From Sphingobacterium paucimobilis HER1398 (lineage in GTDB: Bacteria > Bacteroidota > Bacteroidia > Sphingobacteriales > Sphingobacteriaceae), in contig NZ_ATDL01000022.1 in assembly GCF_000416985.1 (NCBI RefSeq), positions 434,001 through 498,000 on the forward strand: a stretch of 64,000 nucleotides of DNA. Reading direction: 5' to 3'. The notes under the pieces are model-generated. The model saw only the letters and a program-made list of their open reading frames with translations, ran no database searches and had not been told where the DNA came from. Of this stretch, positions 8,744 through 17,036 are shown in pieces (position 1 is the first letter of the stretch; each line of letters opens with the position of its first letter). The translations under genes were made by a program, and so were the position numbers.

Positions 8744-9343
8744 TTGGGAAAAATAATCATCATAGGTATTTTGCTGGCGGTGTTGATATACTTCACACTC
8801 CGCCGGCTTAATTTTTTCAACTTCAATAAACCATCGCAGCGAATAAACTCTTCCCGAATTATTGAAGTCACAGCTCCAACACAGCTCCTAAAAAGAGGGT
8901 TAAAACGCACCTTATATACGGTAGGTTCTGGATTAGTACTATTGATTCTCATAGTAGCCCTAGCTGCAAAATTCAAGATTGCATTAATTATGCTACCTAT
9001 AAGCATATACCTAATCGCTCAGTTCTTTGTACTCAATAATCACGTCAAAACAATACGGGACCAACAGATACATTATGACTCAGAAACCCAAGATGTACAT
9101 ATAGAATGGATTAATGGCAAATCTCTCGAATTCAACTTACTAAAAGATGTAACAGAACTAAAAGAAGTTCGTGCCGTACAAAAAAACAATGGTCTACATA
9201 TGGGTTATTACCAACTTTCAACAAACACCAAGGTAATCTACCTACCATACCTTTTACAGGAAAACCCGGTCAATAAACCGTTTTTCGACAAGTTACAGCT
9301 GTTCAATAGGTCAATCGAGACCAAACTATTCCCTATTATCTAG
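8744..9343 (+). CDS. Hypothetical membrane protein downstream of panB
   Basis: 199 aa, not recognised. It starts with a hydrophobic segment (about residues 2-18) followed by basic residues, then has a hydrophobic block with two closely spaced membrane segments at about residues 60-95. The second half is soluble and mixed, with the segment HYDSETQDVHIEWINGK. The frame is closed by a stop at 8732-8734 and the only available start codon before the first membrane segment is the TTG at 8744. It sits 22 nt after panB and is probably co-transcribed, though nothing ties it to pantothenate synthesis. Confidence 0.7.
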   Translation: MGKIIIIGILLAVLIYFTLRRLNFFNFNKPSQRINSSRIIEVTAPTQLLKRGLKRTLYTVGSGLVLLILIVALAAKFKIALIMLPISIYLIAQFFVLNNHVKTIRDQQIHYDSETQDVHIEWINGKSLEFNLLKDVTELKEVRAVQKNNGLHMGYYQLSTNTKVIYLPYLLQENPVNKPFFDKLQLFNRSIETKLFPII

Positions 9344-9435
9344 GATCGTCCAATATCCAATCAAAAACACGTCATTGCTGCCGAAAATCCTCTAGAAATC
9401 TCTTTGCTACACACCAGCTAAACACTACCTATAAC

Positions 9436-9485
9436 GGATTTGAGCGGACTTTAACGGACTTATGGGGACTTGAGCGGACTTATCA
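9436..9485. repeat. Five tandem 10-bp units of the form GGAYTTnnnn
   Basis: Between 9344 and 9610 there is no gene. Inside it, 9436-9485 splits exactly into five decamers, each beginning GGACTT (first one GGATTT), with variable last four bases (GAGC, TAAC, ATGG, GAGC, ATCA). A 10-bp period places the conserved hexamer on the same face of the helix. The rest of the gap shows nothing clear apart from AT-rich sequence before the next gene. Confidence 0.75.
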
Positions 9486-9610
9486 TGCCACAATCTTTTA
9501 ACTAGCTGAAACCAGCGATTTTTCAAACGAAAACCCTAATAAAAAGACGTTCAATCATTTTTGGTACAAACGTTGCTATACTTTTTCTGATTATTAAGTT
9601 TAACCCTTAT

Positions 9611-10666
9611 ATGAAATACTTACGTAGCATAAGCCGCGCTAACAGTTTTATGGTCTTTACCATTGCGCTTACATTATTTTATTCCTGTGACCGCAAGGCA
9701 TCACCTCAAACTGTAGATAAGGAAAAATTAAAAATAGATAGTATTGCCCAAGCAAAAAAAGAAGAAGAGGAAAAAGAGAAAATGCGTCCACGGACAGCGG
9801 CAGACATCACGCTCACCAAAGAGCTTATATATGACAAATACACACTAGAAGACAAGTACAAATACAAAGATACATTCCGCGTATTCCAGTGGGATAAAAT
9901 CAAAGAGAAATTGGCCTACATCGAAAACTTCCAACGCGAGCATAACAATTATGCTTTAGTCGCAAACTACAAACATAAAAATGGAGAAGCTCCAACAGTA
10001 GCAAATTTCAAGCGAAATGCCTATAAAAGGGTGTCGGACACACTCGGAACGGAACGCTATCAGTCTGCCCCTCTTTATAAAATCGGTGAGACCAAAGTAC
10101 CAACGATATACGGTCGGGATGGTTCACTGGTCAAATTGCTATCAAGCGACACCTTAAATATGGTTCGTATTAAAGGTCTTACGAACATCGAAGGCGAATG
10201 GGATATCCCAAAACGCTATATAAAAGCCATAGGGGACACCGCTTCCTTCAAACATATTGTTGTCGTAGACGTGACCAATCAAAATATATGTGCCTTGGAA
10301 CATAAAAATGACAGCTGGATCATACGAAGTATGAATCCCTCCACGACAGGCAAACACAATCCGCCCTATGGTATGGAAACACCCGTGGGCATTTATCTAC
10401 TACAAGAACAAAAACCAAAAATGTTCTATTATGCAGACGGAACGACCAATATAGCAGGCTATGCCCCATGGGCAAGTCGGTTTACCAACGGAGCATATAT
10501 ACATGGTGTCCCCACAAATGACCCCAAAGCGAAGATCATCGAGTACAGCTGGACATTAGGCACAACCCCTCGTTCACATATGTGTGTAAGAAATGCATCA
10601 TCCCATGCGAAGTTCGTTTATGACTGGATAAAGCCGTTTTCGTCGCTTGTAATTGTCATAGATTAA
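9611..10666 (+). CDS. L,D-transpeptidase (YkuD domain) lipoprotein
   Basis: 351 aa. The N-terminus is a lipoprotein signal with Cys26 (FYSC) and is followed by a charged Lys/Glu-rich linker. The C-terminal YkuD domain has the catalytic pattern of L,D-transpeptidases: His298 in AYIHGVP and Cys325 in RSHMCVRN, with Arg327. Such enzymes make 3-3 crosslinks in peptidoglycan or attach proteins to it. The motif has Met where most family members have Gly (SHMC instead of SHGC). A second YkuD-fold gene of a different subfamily follows 84 nt downstream. Confidence 0.85.
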   Translation: MKYLRSISRANSFMVFTIALTLFYSCDRKASPQTVDKEKLKIDSIAQAKKEEEEKEKMRPRTAADITLTKELIYDKYTLEDKYKYKDTFRVFQWDKIKEKLAYIENFQREHNNYALVANYKHKNGEAPTVANFKRNAYKRVSDTLGTERYQSAPLYKIGETKVPTIYGRDGSLVKLLSSDTLNMVRIKGLTNIEGEWDIPKRYIKAIGDTASFKHIVVVDVTNQNICALEHKNDSWIIRSMNPSTTGKHNPPYGMETPVGIYLLQEQKPKMFYYADGTTNIAGYAPWASRFTNGAYIHGVPTNDPKAKIIEYSWTLGTTPRSHMCVRNASSHAKFVYDWIKPFSSLVIVID

Positions 10667-10718
10667 TCCTATCGAAAAGAATTAACATTTCTTAACATTT
10701 TTATAACACATTGGTAAC

Positions 10719-10726
10719 GACCTTTG
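10719..10726 (+). promoter_or_regulatory. Candidate -7 element (GACCTTTG, one mismatch) of the second YkuD gene
   Basis: Seven of eight bases match TAnnTTTG. The box overlaps the upstream TTG codon that would extend the gene, so translation most likely begins at the ATG at 10751. Confidence 0.35.
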
Positions 10727-10750
10727 TATGCGGAAGGAAAATGTGTGTAT

Positions 10751-11536
10751 ATGAAAAAAACAATAGCTATTATAGGATTGACATCACTGGCGGGCTTTTA
10801 TGCCATATTCAGCAAACCTAATCAACTTAAACCTCAAACTATCCCTACAGCGCAACATGTAGATTCACTCAAAGAAGATGAAAGTGAGTCTTCCATTGTA
10901 AAACTCTACAAGGAAATAGCCTTAGAAGGAAAACTTAAGTTTGAAGCATTCGAAATGGCCATGAAAGGTTATCAAAACATGTCCTTTAAAAATAAGGACA
11001 TAATCACCGTAATCGACTTTTCGCTACCCTCTACGGAAAAACGTATGGCCGTAATTGATTTAAAAAACAAAAAAATGCTCTTTCATACCATTGTATCTCA
11101 CGGAAGAAACAGTGGAGAAAAGTATGCCACATCTTTTTCTAACAGTCATGGTTCCCACCAGAGTTCGCTCGGATTTTACAAAACCTCGAATACCTATCAA
11201 GGAGGAAACGGATACTCTTTAGTGCTTGACGGACTGGAAAAAGGAATTAATGACCAGGCCAAGCCTAGAGCGGTAGTGGTACACGGAGCTGATTACTGCA
11301 GCCAGTCAATAATCAATTCTACAGGCAGACTGGGACGCAGTTATGGATGCCCAGCTCTACCAAGGGATTTAGCCAAGCCGATCATAAATACGATTAAAGA
11401 CGGGACAATGCTTTTTATTTATGCAGAAAATAAGACTTATTTAGCGCAATCAAAAGTATTAAAAGCAAAACCAACGACGTTAATCGCACAAAAAGACATC
11501 GCAGAAATACAAGCAGGTCAAGGGGTGATGAATTAG
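10751..11536 (+). CDS. Murein L,D-transpeptidase catalytic domain family protein (YkuD_2 type)
   Basis: 261 aa from ATG 10751. A single N-terminal hydrophobic segment (residues 3-20) acts as export signal or anchor. The C-terminal part matches the YkuD_2 group: His178 in VVVHGADY and the catalytic Cys200 in GRSYGCPAL, with the SHGRNSG and FSNSHGSHQSSLGFY segments before it. It is predicted to act on peptidoglycan in the periplasm; the exact reaction of this subfamily is poorly known. The preceding gene is a classical YkuD lipoprotein. A GC-rich imperfect hairpin overlaps the stop region (about 11520-11555) and may terminate transcription. Confidence 0.85.
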   Translation: MKKTIAIIGLTSLAGFYAIFSKPNQLKPQTIPTAQHVDSLKEDESESSIVKLYKEIALEGKLKFEAFEMAMKGYQNMSFKNKDIITVIDFSLPSTEKRMAVIDLKNKKMLFHTIVSHGRNSGEKYATSFSNSHGSHQSSLGFYKTSNTYQGGNGYSLVLDGLEKGINDQAKPRAVVVHGADYCSQSIINSTGRLGRSYGCPALPRDLAKPIINTIKDGTMLFIYAENKTYLAQSKVLKAKPTTLIAQKDIAEIQAGQGVMN

Positions 11537-11594
11537 CCCCTCCTTGCTTTTCCATAACTAATTCGCTATTTTTAGCTTCAAGCAACAAGAAGAA

Positions 11595-12650
11595 ATGAAG
11601 CGAATACTTTCCATTGATGGCGGCGGAATACGGGGAATAATCCCCGGTATGCTGATAGTCGCCCTTGAAGACAGACTAAAAGAAATCAGTGGAAATCCCC
11701 AAACCCATATTTCCGAATACTTCGACTTTTTCTCAGGGACCAGTACCGGTGGCATATTAACATCAATTCTGCTATTTCCCTCCGAACAAGATCCCTCTAA
11801 ACCAAAATACTCTGCGAGAGAAGCTTTAGATATCTACCTCGAACACGGAGAAAGTATATTTTCAGCCAGCAAGTGGAGAAAATTCTTAAGCAAATTTGGC
11901 TTAGTCAGTGAAATATATAACGAAGAGGTTATCGAAAAAATACTCGCTGATTATTTTGGAGACACCAAACTGAGTGAGCTCATCAAACCCTGTATCATAA
12001 CAGCATACAATATTGAGCTTCGCAAAAACCACCTTTTCAGACAACAAAAAGCCATAAGTCACGGTGACTCAAGAGACTTTTACCTGCGAGACGTATGTAG
12101 GGCCACCTCCGCTGCACCAACTTTTTTTTCAGTAGCTGAGATATTCTCCCTCGCCAATACGCGCTATGTACTCGTCGATGGCGGACTATTCGCGCACAAC
12201 CCGGCGATATCTGCCCTTATTGAAGTATTAAAAAACTTTAACACTTTCAGCATAAATGACATACACATTCTTTCACTAGGCACAGGAATCACAAAAAACG
12301 CCTACAATTACGAAGATTTTAAGAAAAAATGGGCCATCTCTATTGGCCCCGCTTTAGTGGATATCATGACTTCGAGCTCCTCAGAGAGTAATGATTATTT
12401 TATTAAACAACTATTTCGCTCTGTAAACCATGCAGGCAATTACATCCGCATAGAACCAAGCAACCTGTCCTCTATTGATCCTGGAATGGATGCCGCCAGT
12501 AAATCAAACATTCAAAAGATAGTAGCCCTGTCCGATAAATTGATCAGTGAAAACGAATTGGTCATCGACAAACTCGCGCATGAGCTCATACATGACAGAA
12601 AAGAAGTGGAACGGAGAAAAAAATCTGTTTGGAACTTCTTATATAAATAG
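11595..12650 (+). CDS. Patatin-like phospholipase
   Basis: 351 aa. It shows all three patatin landmarks: the oxyanion hole DGGGIRG at residues 8-14, the nucleophile Ser50 in GTSTGG, and the dyad Asp195 in VDGG. Such enzymes are Ser/Asp acyl hydrolases that cleave phospholipids or other lipid esters. There is no signal peptide, so it probably works in the cytoplasm. Its resemblance is to the plant-patatin-like group. Patatin effectors also occur in antiphage systems, but no nucleotide cyclase or other defence gene is adjacent. The stop lies 4 nt from the convergent amidohydrolase gene. Confidence 0.85.
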   Translation: MKRILSIDGGGIRGIIPGMLIVALEDRLKEISGNPQTHISEYFDFFSGTSTGGILTSILLFPSEQDPSKPKYSAREALDIYLEHGESIFSASKWRKFLSKFGLVSEIYNEEVIEKILADYFGDTKLSELIKPCIITAYNIELRKNHLFRQQKAISHGDSRDFYLRDVCRATSAAPTFFSVAEIFSLANTRYVLVDGGLFAHNPAISALIEVLKNFNTFSINDIHILSLGTGITKNAYNYEDFKKKWAISIGPALVDIMTSSSSESNDYFIKQLFRSVNHAGNYIRIEPSNLSSIDPGMDAASKSNIQKIVALSDKLISENELVIDKLAHELIHDRKEVERRKKSVWNFLYK

Positions 12651-12654
12651 AAAG

Positions 12655-13485
12655 TTACGTTATCCCATAAAACCGTACAGCATTTCGCCCCCAAAAATCA
12701 GCCTGCTCGACTTCGCCAAACCCTTCCACACATCTTTCTGCAATCGAAAGTACCTCTTCATATGTAGCCGCCACTAAACTTTTCGGCCAATCTGACCCAA
12801 AACAAACGCGATGCTTTCCAAAACAAGATATAACATGTTTTACATAAGGCACACAATCATTAAAGGTCCAATTCTCCCCATCAACCTGAGTAACAAGTCC
12901 TGAAATTTTACAGTATACATTGGGGAATACAGATAGGCTCTCTATAAAAGATGCCCATGCATCAAAATCTCCAGCCTCAATAGCTGGTTTAGCCATATGG
13001 TCCAACATAAATGCCTGGTCGGGGTTACTGGCCACACATTGTAATGTACTGGTGTAATGTCGTGGATGTATTAACAGATCGTAGGTATAATGATGTTGTG
13101 TAAGCGCCCTAATTCCTCGCTGAATAGAATCCTGCATCAAAAAATCAACATCCATCTCTGCTTCCACATTATGCTGAAAACCTTTCACAACGGGAACTCC
13201 GGAAAACTTCAAAAGCTGCTCCTCTATATCTTCTGCCCCTAGATCGATCCACCCGATAACGGCTTTGACCATCTTATAAGCATCTGCCAACTCGATCAGA
13301 AAATCGGTCTCTCTTAGAGACTGATGAGCTTGTACTAAAACTGCTCCATCTAAACGATGATCTTTAAGCGTCTTCGAAATGTCGTTGGGCAGAAAATTAC
13401 GCTGGATTACCTTCATTTCTTCTGTAATCCAAGTATCCGTCAACGGATCAAACAACCAAAAATATTGGTGGGCATCTATACGCAT
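12655..13485 (-). CDS. Amidohydrolase family TIM-barrel hydrolase (COG3618, lactonase-like)
   Basis: 276 aa. The N-terminal IDAHQYFW motif supplies the metal-type His-x-His position, HMAKP lies in the middle and the CFGSDWPKS motif near the C-terminus contains the catalytic Asp. This set is typical of the amidohydrolase_2 family that includes L-fuconolactonase and L-rhamnono-lactonase. A sugar-lactone substrate is therefore plausible but not proven. No signal peptide is present. The gene lies 219 nt downstream of the GH92 gene on the same strand. In the gap 13486-13704 I see nothing recognisable. Confidence 0.8.
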   Translation of the reverse strand: MRIDAHQYFWLFDPLTDTWITEEMKVIQRNFLPNDISKTLKDHRLDGAVLVQAHQSLRETDFLIELADAYKMVKAVIGWIDLGAEDIEEQLLKFSGVPVVKGFQHNVEAEMDVDFLMQDSIQRGIRALTQHHYTYDLLIHPRHYTSTLQCVASNPDQAFMLDHMAKPAIEAGDFDAWASFIESLSVFPNVYCKISGLVTQVDGENWTFNDCVPYVKHVISCFGKHRVCFGSDWPKSLVAATYEEVLSIAERCVEGFGEVEQADFWGRNAVRFYGIT

Positions 13486-13704
13486 ATCCTATTCTTTGAT
13501 AATACTCTTTTCTAATGTACGGCTGTAATTAGCCCGAGACAACCCACTGCCTCTGATCGCCTAAAAAAGCTTTATCTAGATTAGCTCTAACCTCTCTTGG
13601 GGCAAACTAACTATTAAAAGCTTTCCTTCTACAGGTATTCCGTCGATGCATCTAATTTAACAATTTATTATCGTTTTTAGATGGTATCATCCCTTCTACC
13701 GTTT

Positions 13705-15990
13705 CTATTTACTAAGGGAAAACGGCAAATCTTCTGGATCGATTCCCCTACCCTTATTAGGCACTGCATCCATTAAAAAATTAATGCGCCCTCCTTTTGT
13801 TATTTCGCCATGAATAAGATAGTTTTTGCTATAGCTTTTATCATTAACGCGCATAGACTTTATATACCTATTCTTGTCACTGTTATTTTCCGCAGTAATG
13901 ATTAATTTCTTTCCTTTGTCAAAATGTAAGGTGACTTTATCAAATAAAGGTGTTCCTATGATATATTCATCAGTAGATGGAGTCACGGGGTAAAACCCTA
14001 AAGCCGAGAATACATACCAAGCTGATGTCTGTCCATTATCTTCATCACCACAATAACCATCAGGATTAGGAGTATACATTCGATTCATAGTCTCTCTGAC
14101 CCAATACTGCGCTTTCCAAGGAGCTCCTATATAATTGTATACATAAGGCATATGCTGTATAGGTTGATTACCATGTGCATATTGTCCCATATTTGCAATT
14201 TGCATCTCCCTTATCTCATGAATAGGGAAACCATAATAAGAATCATCAAAAACAGGCGGCAAAGTAAAAACAGAATCCAGTTTAGCTTCCAACGCTTTAT
14301 GCCCGCCCGACAACTGTGCTAATCCTTCAAAGTCCTGAAATACAGACCAACTGTAATGCCAACTATTGCCCTCGGTAAATGCATCGCCCCATTTGAAAGG
14401 ATTGAAAGGATGTTGAAAATGGCCGTCTTCATTCTTTCCACGCATCAGTCCCGATTCGGGGTCAAAAAGATGCTTGTAATTGAAAGAACGCTGCTTATAA
14501 AAATCAATCTCTTCCTTTGTCTTATTCAGTGATTTTGCCAATTGATAAATCGAAAAATCATCATAAGCATACTCTAGGCTCCGCGCTACATTTTCATGTA
14601 TTTTCACATCATAAGGTACATAGCCCAATGTATTGTAATAAGGAGCACCAGCACGACCTACAGCAGTAAGCGGTCCCTCGTGCATCGATCCTTTTTTTAC
14701 AGCTTCGAACAACACATCTATATCTTTAGAGCGCACGCCCTTTATCCAAGCATCAGCCACCACAGACGCTGAATTGTTGCCGACCATAATATCTCTATAA
14801 CCTGGACTGGCCCATTCAGGCAACCATCCCCCCTCACGATAGGCATTGGCAAGCCCCTCCTGCATCTTCAGACTCATTTCGGGGTACATCAAGTTCAGAA
14901 AAGGAAATAAAGCTCTAAACGTGTCCCAAAAACCTGTATCTGTAAACAAGTACCCTGGTAGAACCTCACCATTATAAGGAGAATAATGCATCACTTTGCC
15001 TGCTGCATCATACTCATAAAACATACGTGGAAAAAGCAGAGAGCGGTATAAGCAAGAATAAAAAGTTCGTATCTGATCTACAGTTCCCCCTTCTATCTCT
15101 AATTTCCCTAATTCTTTATTCCAGACAGTAGCTCCTTTTTCTACCGCTTGATCAAAACTGAGTCCATCCAGTTCTTTGAGGTTCAAGCGCGCCTGATCAT
15201 GTGAAATAAAAGAAGAAGCGATCTTAACTAAAACCGGGTCCTTTCTATCAGCAGTACGCACACCTACTATAGCCCCCACATGTTCCGCTTTAACTTTAAA
15301 CCGTCCATTTTGTAAAATAGAATCAGCAAACGTGGATATAGCAGAGAAAGGGCGATCGAATTCCAAGACAAAGTAATTTTTAAAATTATCAGGGACACCG
15401 CCACTATTTTTTGTAGAGTATCCAACGATTTTTCTTTCATCAGGGATGACCTCTACAAAAGAACCTTTGTCAAAAGCATCGATAAGTATAAAAGCAGAGT
15501 CAGTCTTTGGAAAAGTAAATCGGAAATAAGCAGCACGGGCTGTCGGCGTGACCTCTACTTGTGTATCATAATCGGCTAAATACACAGAATAATAATGAGG
15601 CTTTGCAATTTCCGCCTTATGTGAAAAATAACTTGCTCTTTCACTTTCATCAAAAGTAGGCTTCCCTACCATAGCCATGACACTGAATTGTCCGTAATCG
15701 TTCATCCATGGAGAGGGTTGATGCGTCTGCTTAAATCCTCTGATTTTTTCAGCCGTATAGGTATACATCCACCCATCGCCCATCTTTCCAGTCTGCGGAC
15801 TCCAAAAATTCATTCCCCAAGGCATAGCAATTGCAGGGTAGGTATTTCCACTGGAAAGAAAATAAGTAGATTGTGTACCTACTAACGTACTTACATATTC
15901 AAGAGGCGCTTCGGTCTTACTAATTTTTTGGCCAAAACTATAGGGGGCAAACAAGGAAAAAAACACCAATAATACTAAATTCAGTTTCAT
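13705..15990 (-). CDS. GH92 family glycosidase (alpha-1,2-mannosidase-like), exported
   Basis: 761 aa from the start at 15990. A signal peptide (MKLNLVLLVFFSLFAPYSFG) precedes the catalytic region. GH92 hallmarks are the early GNTYPAIAMPWGMN segment, TDTGFWDTFRALFP in the middle and the C-terminal GDEDNGQTSAWYVFSALGFYP signature, where the acidic residues belong to the Ca2+/catalytic centre. Family members release mannose from N-glycans or mannans in the periplasm. A longer in-frame start at 16041 exists, but a -7 box at 16020-16027 lies inside that extension, so 15990 is preferred. No SusC/SusD pair is adjacent. Confidence 0.9.
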   Translation of the reverse strand: MKLNLVLLVFFSLFAPYSFGQKISKTEAPLEYVSTLVGTQSTYFLSSGNTYPAIAMPWGMNFWSPQTGKMGDGWMYTYTAEKIRGFKQTHQPSPWMNDYGQFSVMAMVGKPTFDESERASYFSHKAEIAKPHYYSVYLADYDTQVEVTPTARAAYFRFTFPKTDSAFILIDAFDKGSFVEVIPDERKIVGYSTKNSGGVPDNFKNYFVLEFDRPFSAISTFADSILQNGRFKVKAEHVGAIVGVRTADRKDPVLVKIASSFISHDQARLNLKELDGLSFDQAVEKGATVWNKELGKLEIEGGTVDQIRTFYSCLYRSLLFPRMFYEYDAAGKVMHYSPYNGEVLPGYLFTDTGFWDTFRALFPFLNLMYPEMSLKMQEGLANAYREGGWLPEWASPGYRDIMVGNNSASVVADAWIKGVRSKDIDVLFEAVKKGSMHEGPLTAVGRAGAPYYNTLGYVPYDVKIHENVARSLEYAYDDFSIYQLAKSLNKTKEEIDFYKQRSFNYKHLFDPESGLMRGKNEDGHFQHPFNPFKWGDAFTEGNSWHYSWSVFQDFEGLAQLSGGHKALEAKLDSVFTLPPVFDDSYYGFPIHEIREMQIANMGQYAHGNQPIQHMPYVYNYIGAPWKAQYWVRETMNRMYTPNPDGYCGDEDNGQTSAWYVFSALGFYPVTPSTDEYIIGTPLFDKVTLHFDKGKKLIITAENNSDKNRYIKSMRVNDKSYSKNYLIHGEITKGGRINFLMDAVPNKGRGIDPEDLPFSLSK

Positions 15991-16019
15991 GCTGGTTATA
16001 TTTTGAAAACATAAATATC

Positions 16020-16027
16020 CAAAAATA
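16020..16027 (-). promoter_or_regulatory. Candidate -7 element (TATTTTTG) of the GH92 gene
   Basis: Exact TAnnTTTG match on the minus strand, giving a leader of about 23 nt before the ATG at 15990. It supports the shorter start. Confidence 0.5.
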
Positions 16028-16042
16028 TTCCGACAAAGCAAA

Positions 16043-16062
16043 CTGCTAAATTATTTTAGCAG
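16043..16062 (-). terminator. Hairpin just after the quinone oxidoreductase stop
   Basis: Perfect 8-bp inverted repeat CTGCTAAA/TTTAGCAG with a 4-nt loop, starting 2 nt past the stop codon. The following T-tract is interrupted (TTTGCTTTG). It can act as a terminator, or as an operator because it lies close upstream of the GH92 -7 box. Confidence 0.55.
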
Positions 16063-16064
16063 CA

Positions 16065-17036
16065 TCAAAAACCTAAAATAATTTTTCCTTGGAAAAAACG
16101 ACTCTCCATAAGCGCATGGGCAGCGGATGCGTCTTTGTAAGAAAAAACTTCCGCTATTGGAGTTTTGTACGCTCCTTTATCTACAAGAGGCATGACCTGT
16201 CTGCGTATTGCATCGGCCAGACTCCTCTTAAACTCTATGGATCGACTACGCAATGTACTTCCTGTAAGATGAACACGCTTTTGCATCATTTTAATCAGGT
16301 TAAGTTCGACTTTAGCCCCTTGCATCGCATTGATAACGACAAGTCGTCCCTCCTCAGACAAGATATTGATATTCTTCTCAAAGTAAGAACCTCCGATACT
16401 GTCCAAAATGACATCCATACCGACTCCGCTCCACACCTCTTCGAAATCAGACTCTTTATAATTGACGATAGCTGAAGCCCCCAACTCCTGGACGAAAGAT
16501 ATTTTATCAGATGAACCAACCGTCGTAAACACCTCTGCTCCGAAAAGATGGGCTAATTGAATGGCTGCACTTCCAATCCCACCAGCACCTCCATGAACCA
16601 AAAAGCGCTCCCCTTTGACCAATTCCCCTCTTTCAAAAACATTGTGCCATACCGTAAATATAGTTTCTGGCATACCCGCGGCTTCCACAAAGGGCAAATG
16701 ATCGGGGATAACGATACAAAGCATAGCGTCAACTGCCACATATTGTGCATATCCTCCACCTGCCAGCAATGCCATCACTCGATCGCCTACTTTAACCCCA
16801 CGAGCAGCTTTCCCCACACCAACAACTACTCCCGCTACCTCAAGGCCAGAAATATCTGCAACAACACCCGCTGGTGCAGGATAATTACCCTTACGTTGAA
16901 AGATGTCTGGTCTATTCACTCCAGCAGCACTCACTTCTATCAAGACTTCATTATCGCCTACCTCAGGAATCTCCCGTTCCTCTACTTGCAACACTTCGGG
17001 GCCACCGAATTCAGTTATAACAACGGCATACATCAT
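16065..17036 (-). CDS. NAD(P)H-dependent quinone oxidoreductase (zinc-free MDR family, PIG3-like)
   Basis: 323 aa. It belongs to the medium-chain dehydrogenase/reductase superfamily: N-terminal GroES-like domain with the AAGVNRPD motif, then a Rossmann domain with VHGGAGGIGSAAIQLA for NADPH binding. The catalytic zinc ligands of alcohol dehydrogenases are absent, as in quinone oxidoreductases of the PIG3/QOR group. It would reduce quinones or enones in the cytoplasm. The start overlaps the stop of the upstream outer-membrane protein gene by one base (TAATG), which suggests translational coupling of two functionally unlike proteins. Confidence 0.85.
   Translation of the reverse strand: MMYAVVITEFGGPEVLQVEEREIPEVGDNEVLIEVSAAGVNRPDIFQRKGNYPAPAGVVADISGLEVAGVVVGVGKAARGVKVGDRVMALLAGGGYAQYVAVDAMLCIVIPDHLPFVEAAGMPETIFTVWHNVFERGELVKGERFLVHGGAGGIGSAAIQLAHLFGAEVFTTVGSSDKISFVQELGASAIVNYKESDFEEVWSGVGMDVILDSIGGSYFEKNINILSEEGRLVVINAMQGAKVELNLIKMMQKRVHLTGSTLRSRSIEFKRSLADAIRRQVMPLVDKGAYKTPIAEVFSYKDASAAHALMESRFFQGKIILGF

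Noticed and set aside
11595..12650. Patatin gene as an antiphage (CBASS) effector
   Set aside because: No cyclase, E1/E2-like or other defence gene is adjacent, and the neighbours are cell-wall and metabolic genes.
13486..13704. Possible small gene or RNA between the amidohydrolase and GH92 genes
   Set aside because: No frame of useful length, no tRNA-like fold and no strong hairpin could be seen.
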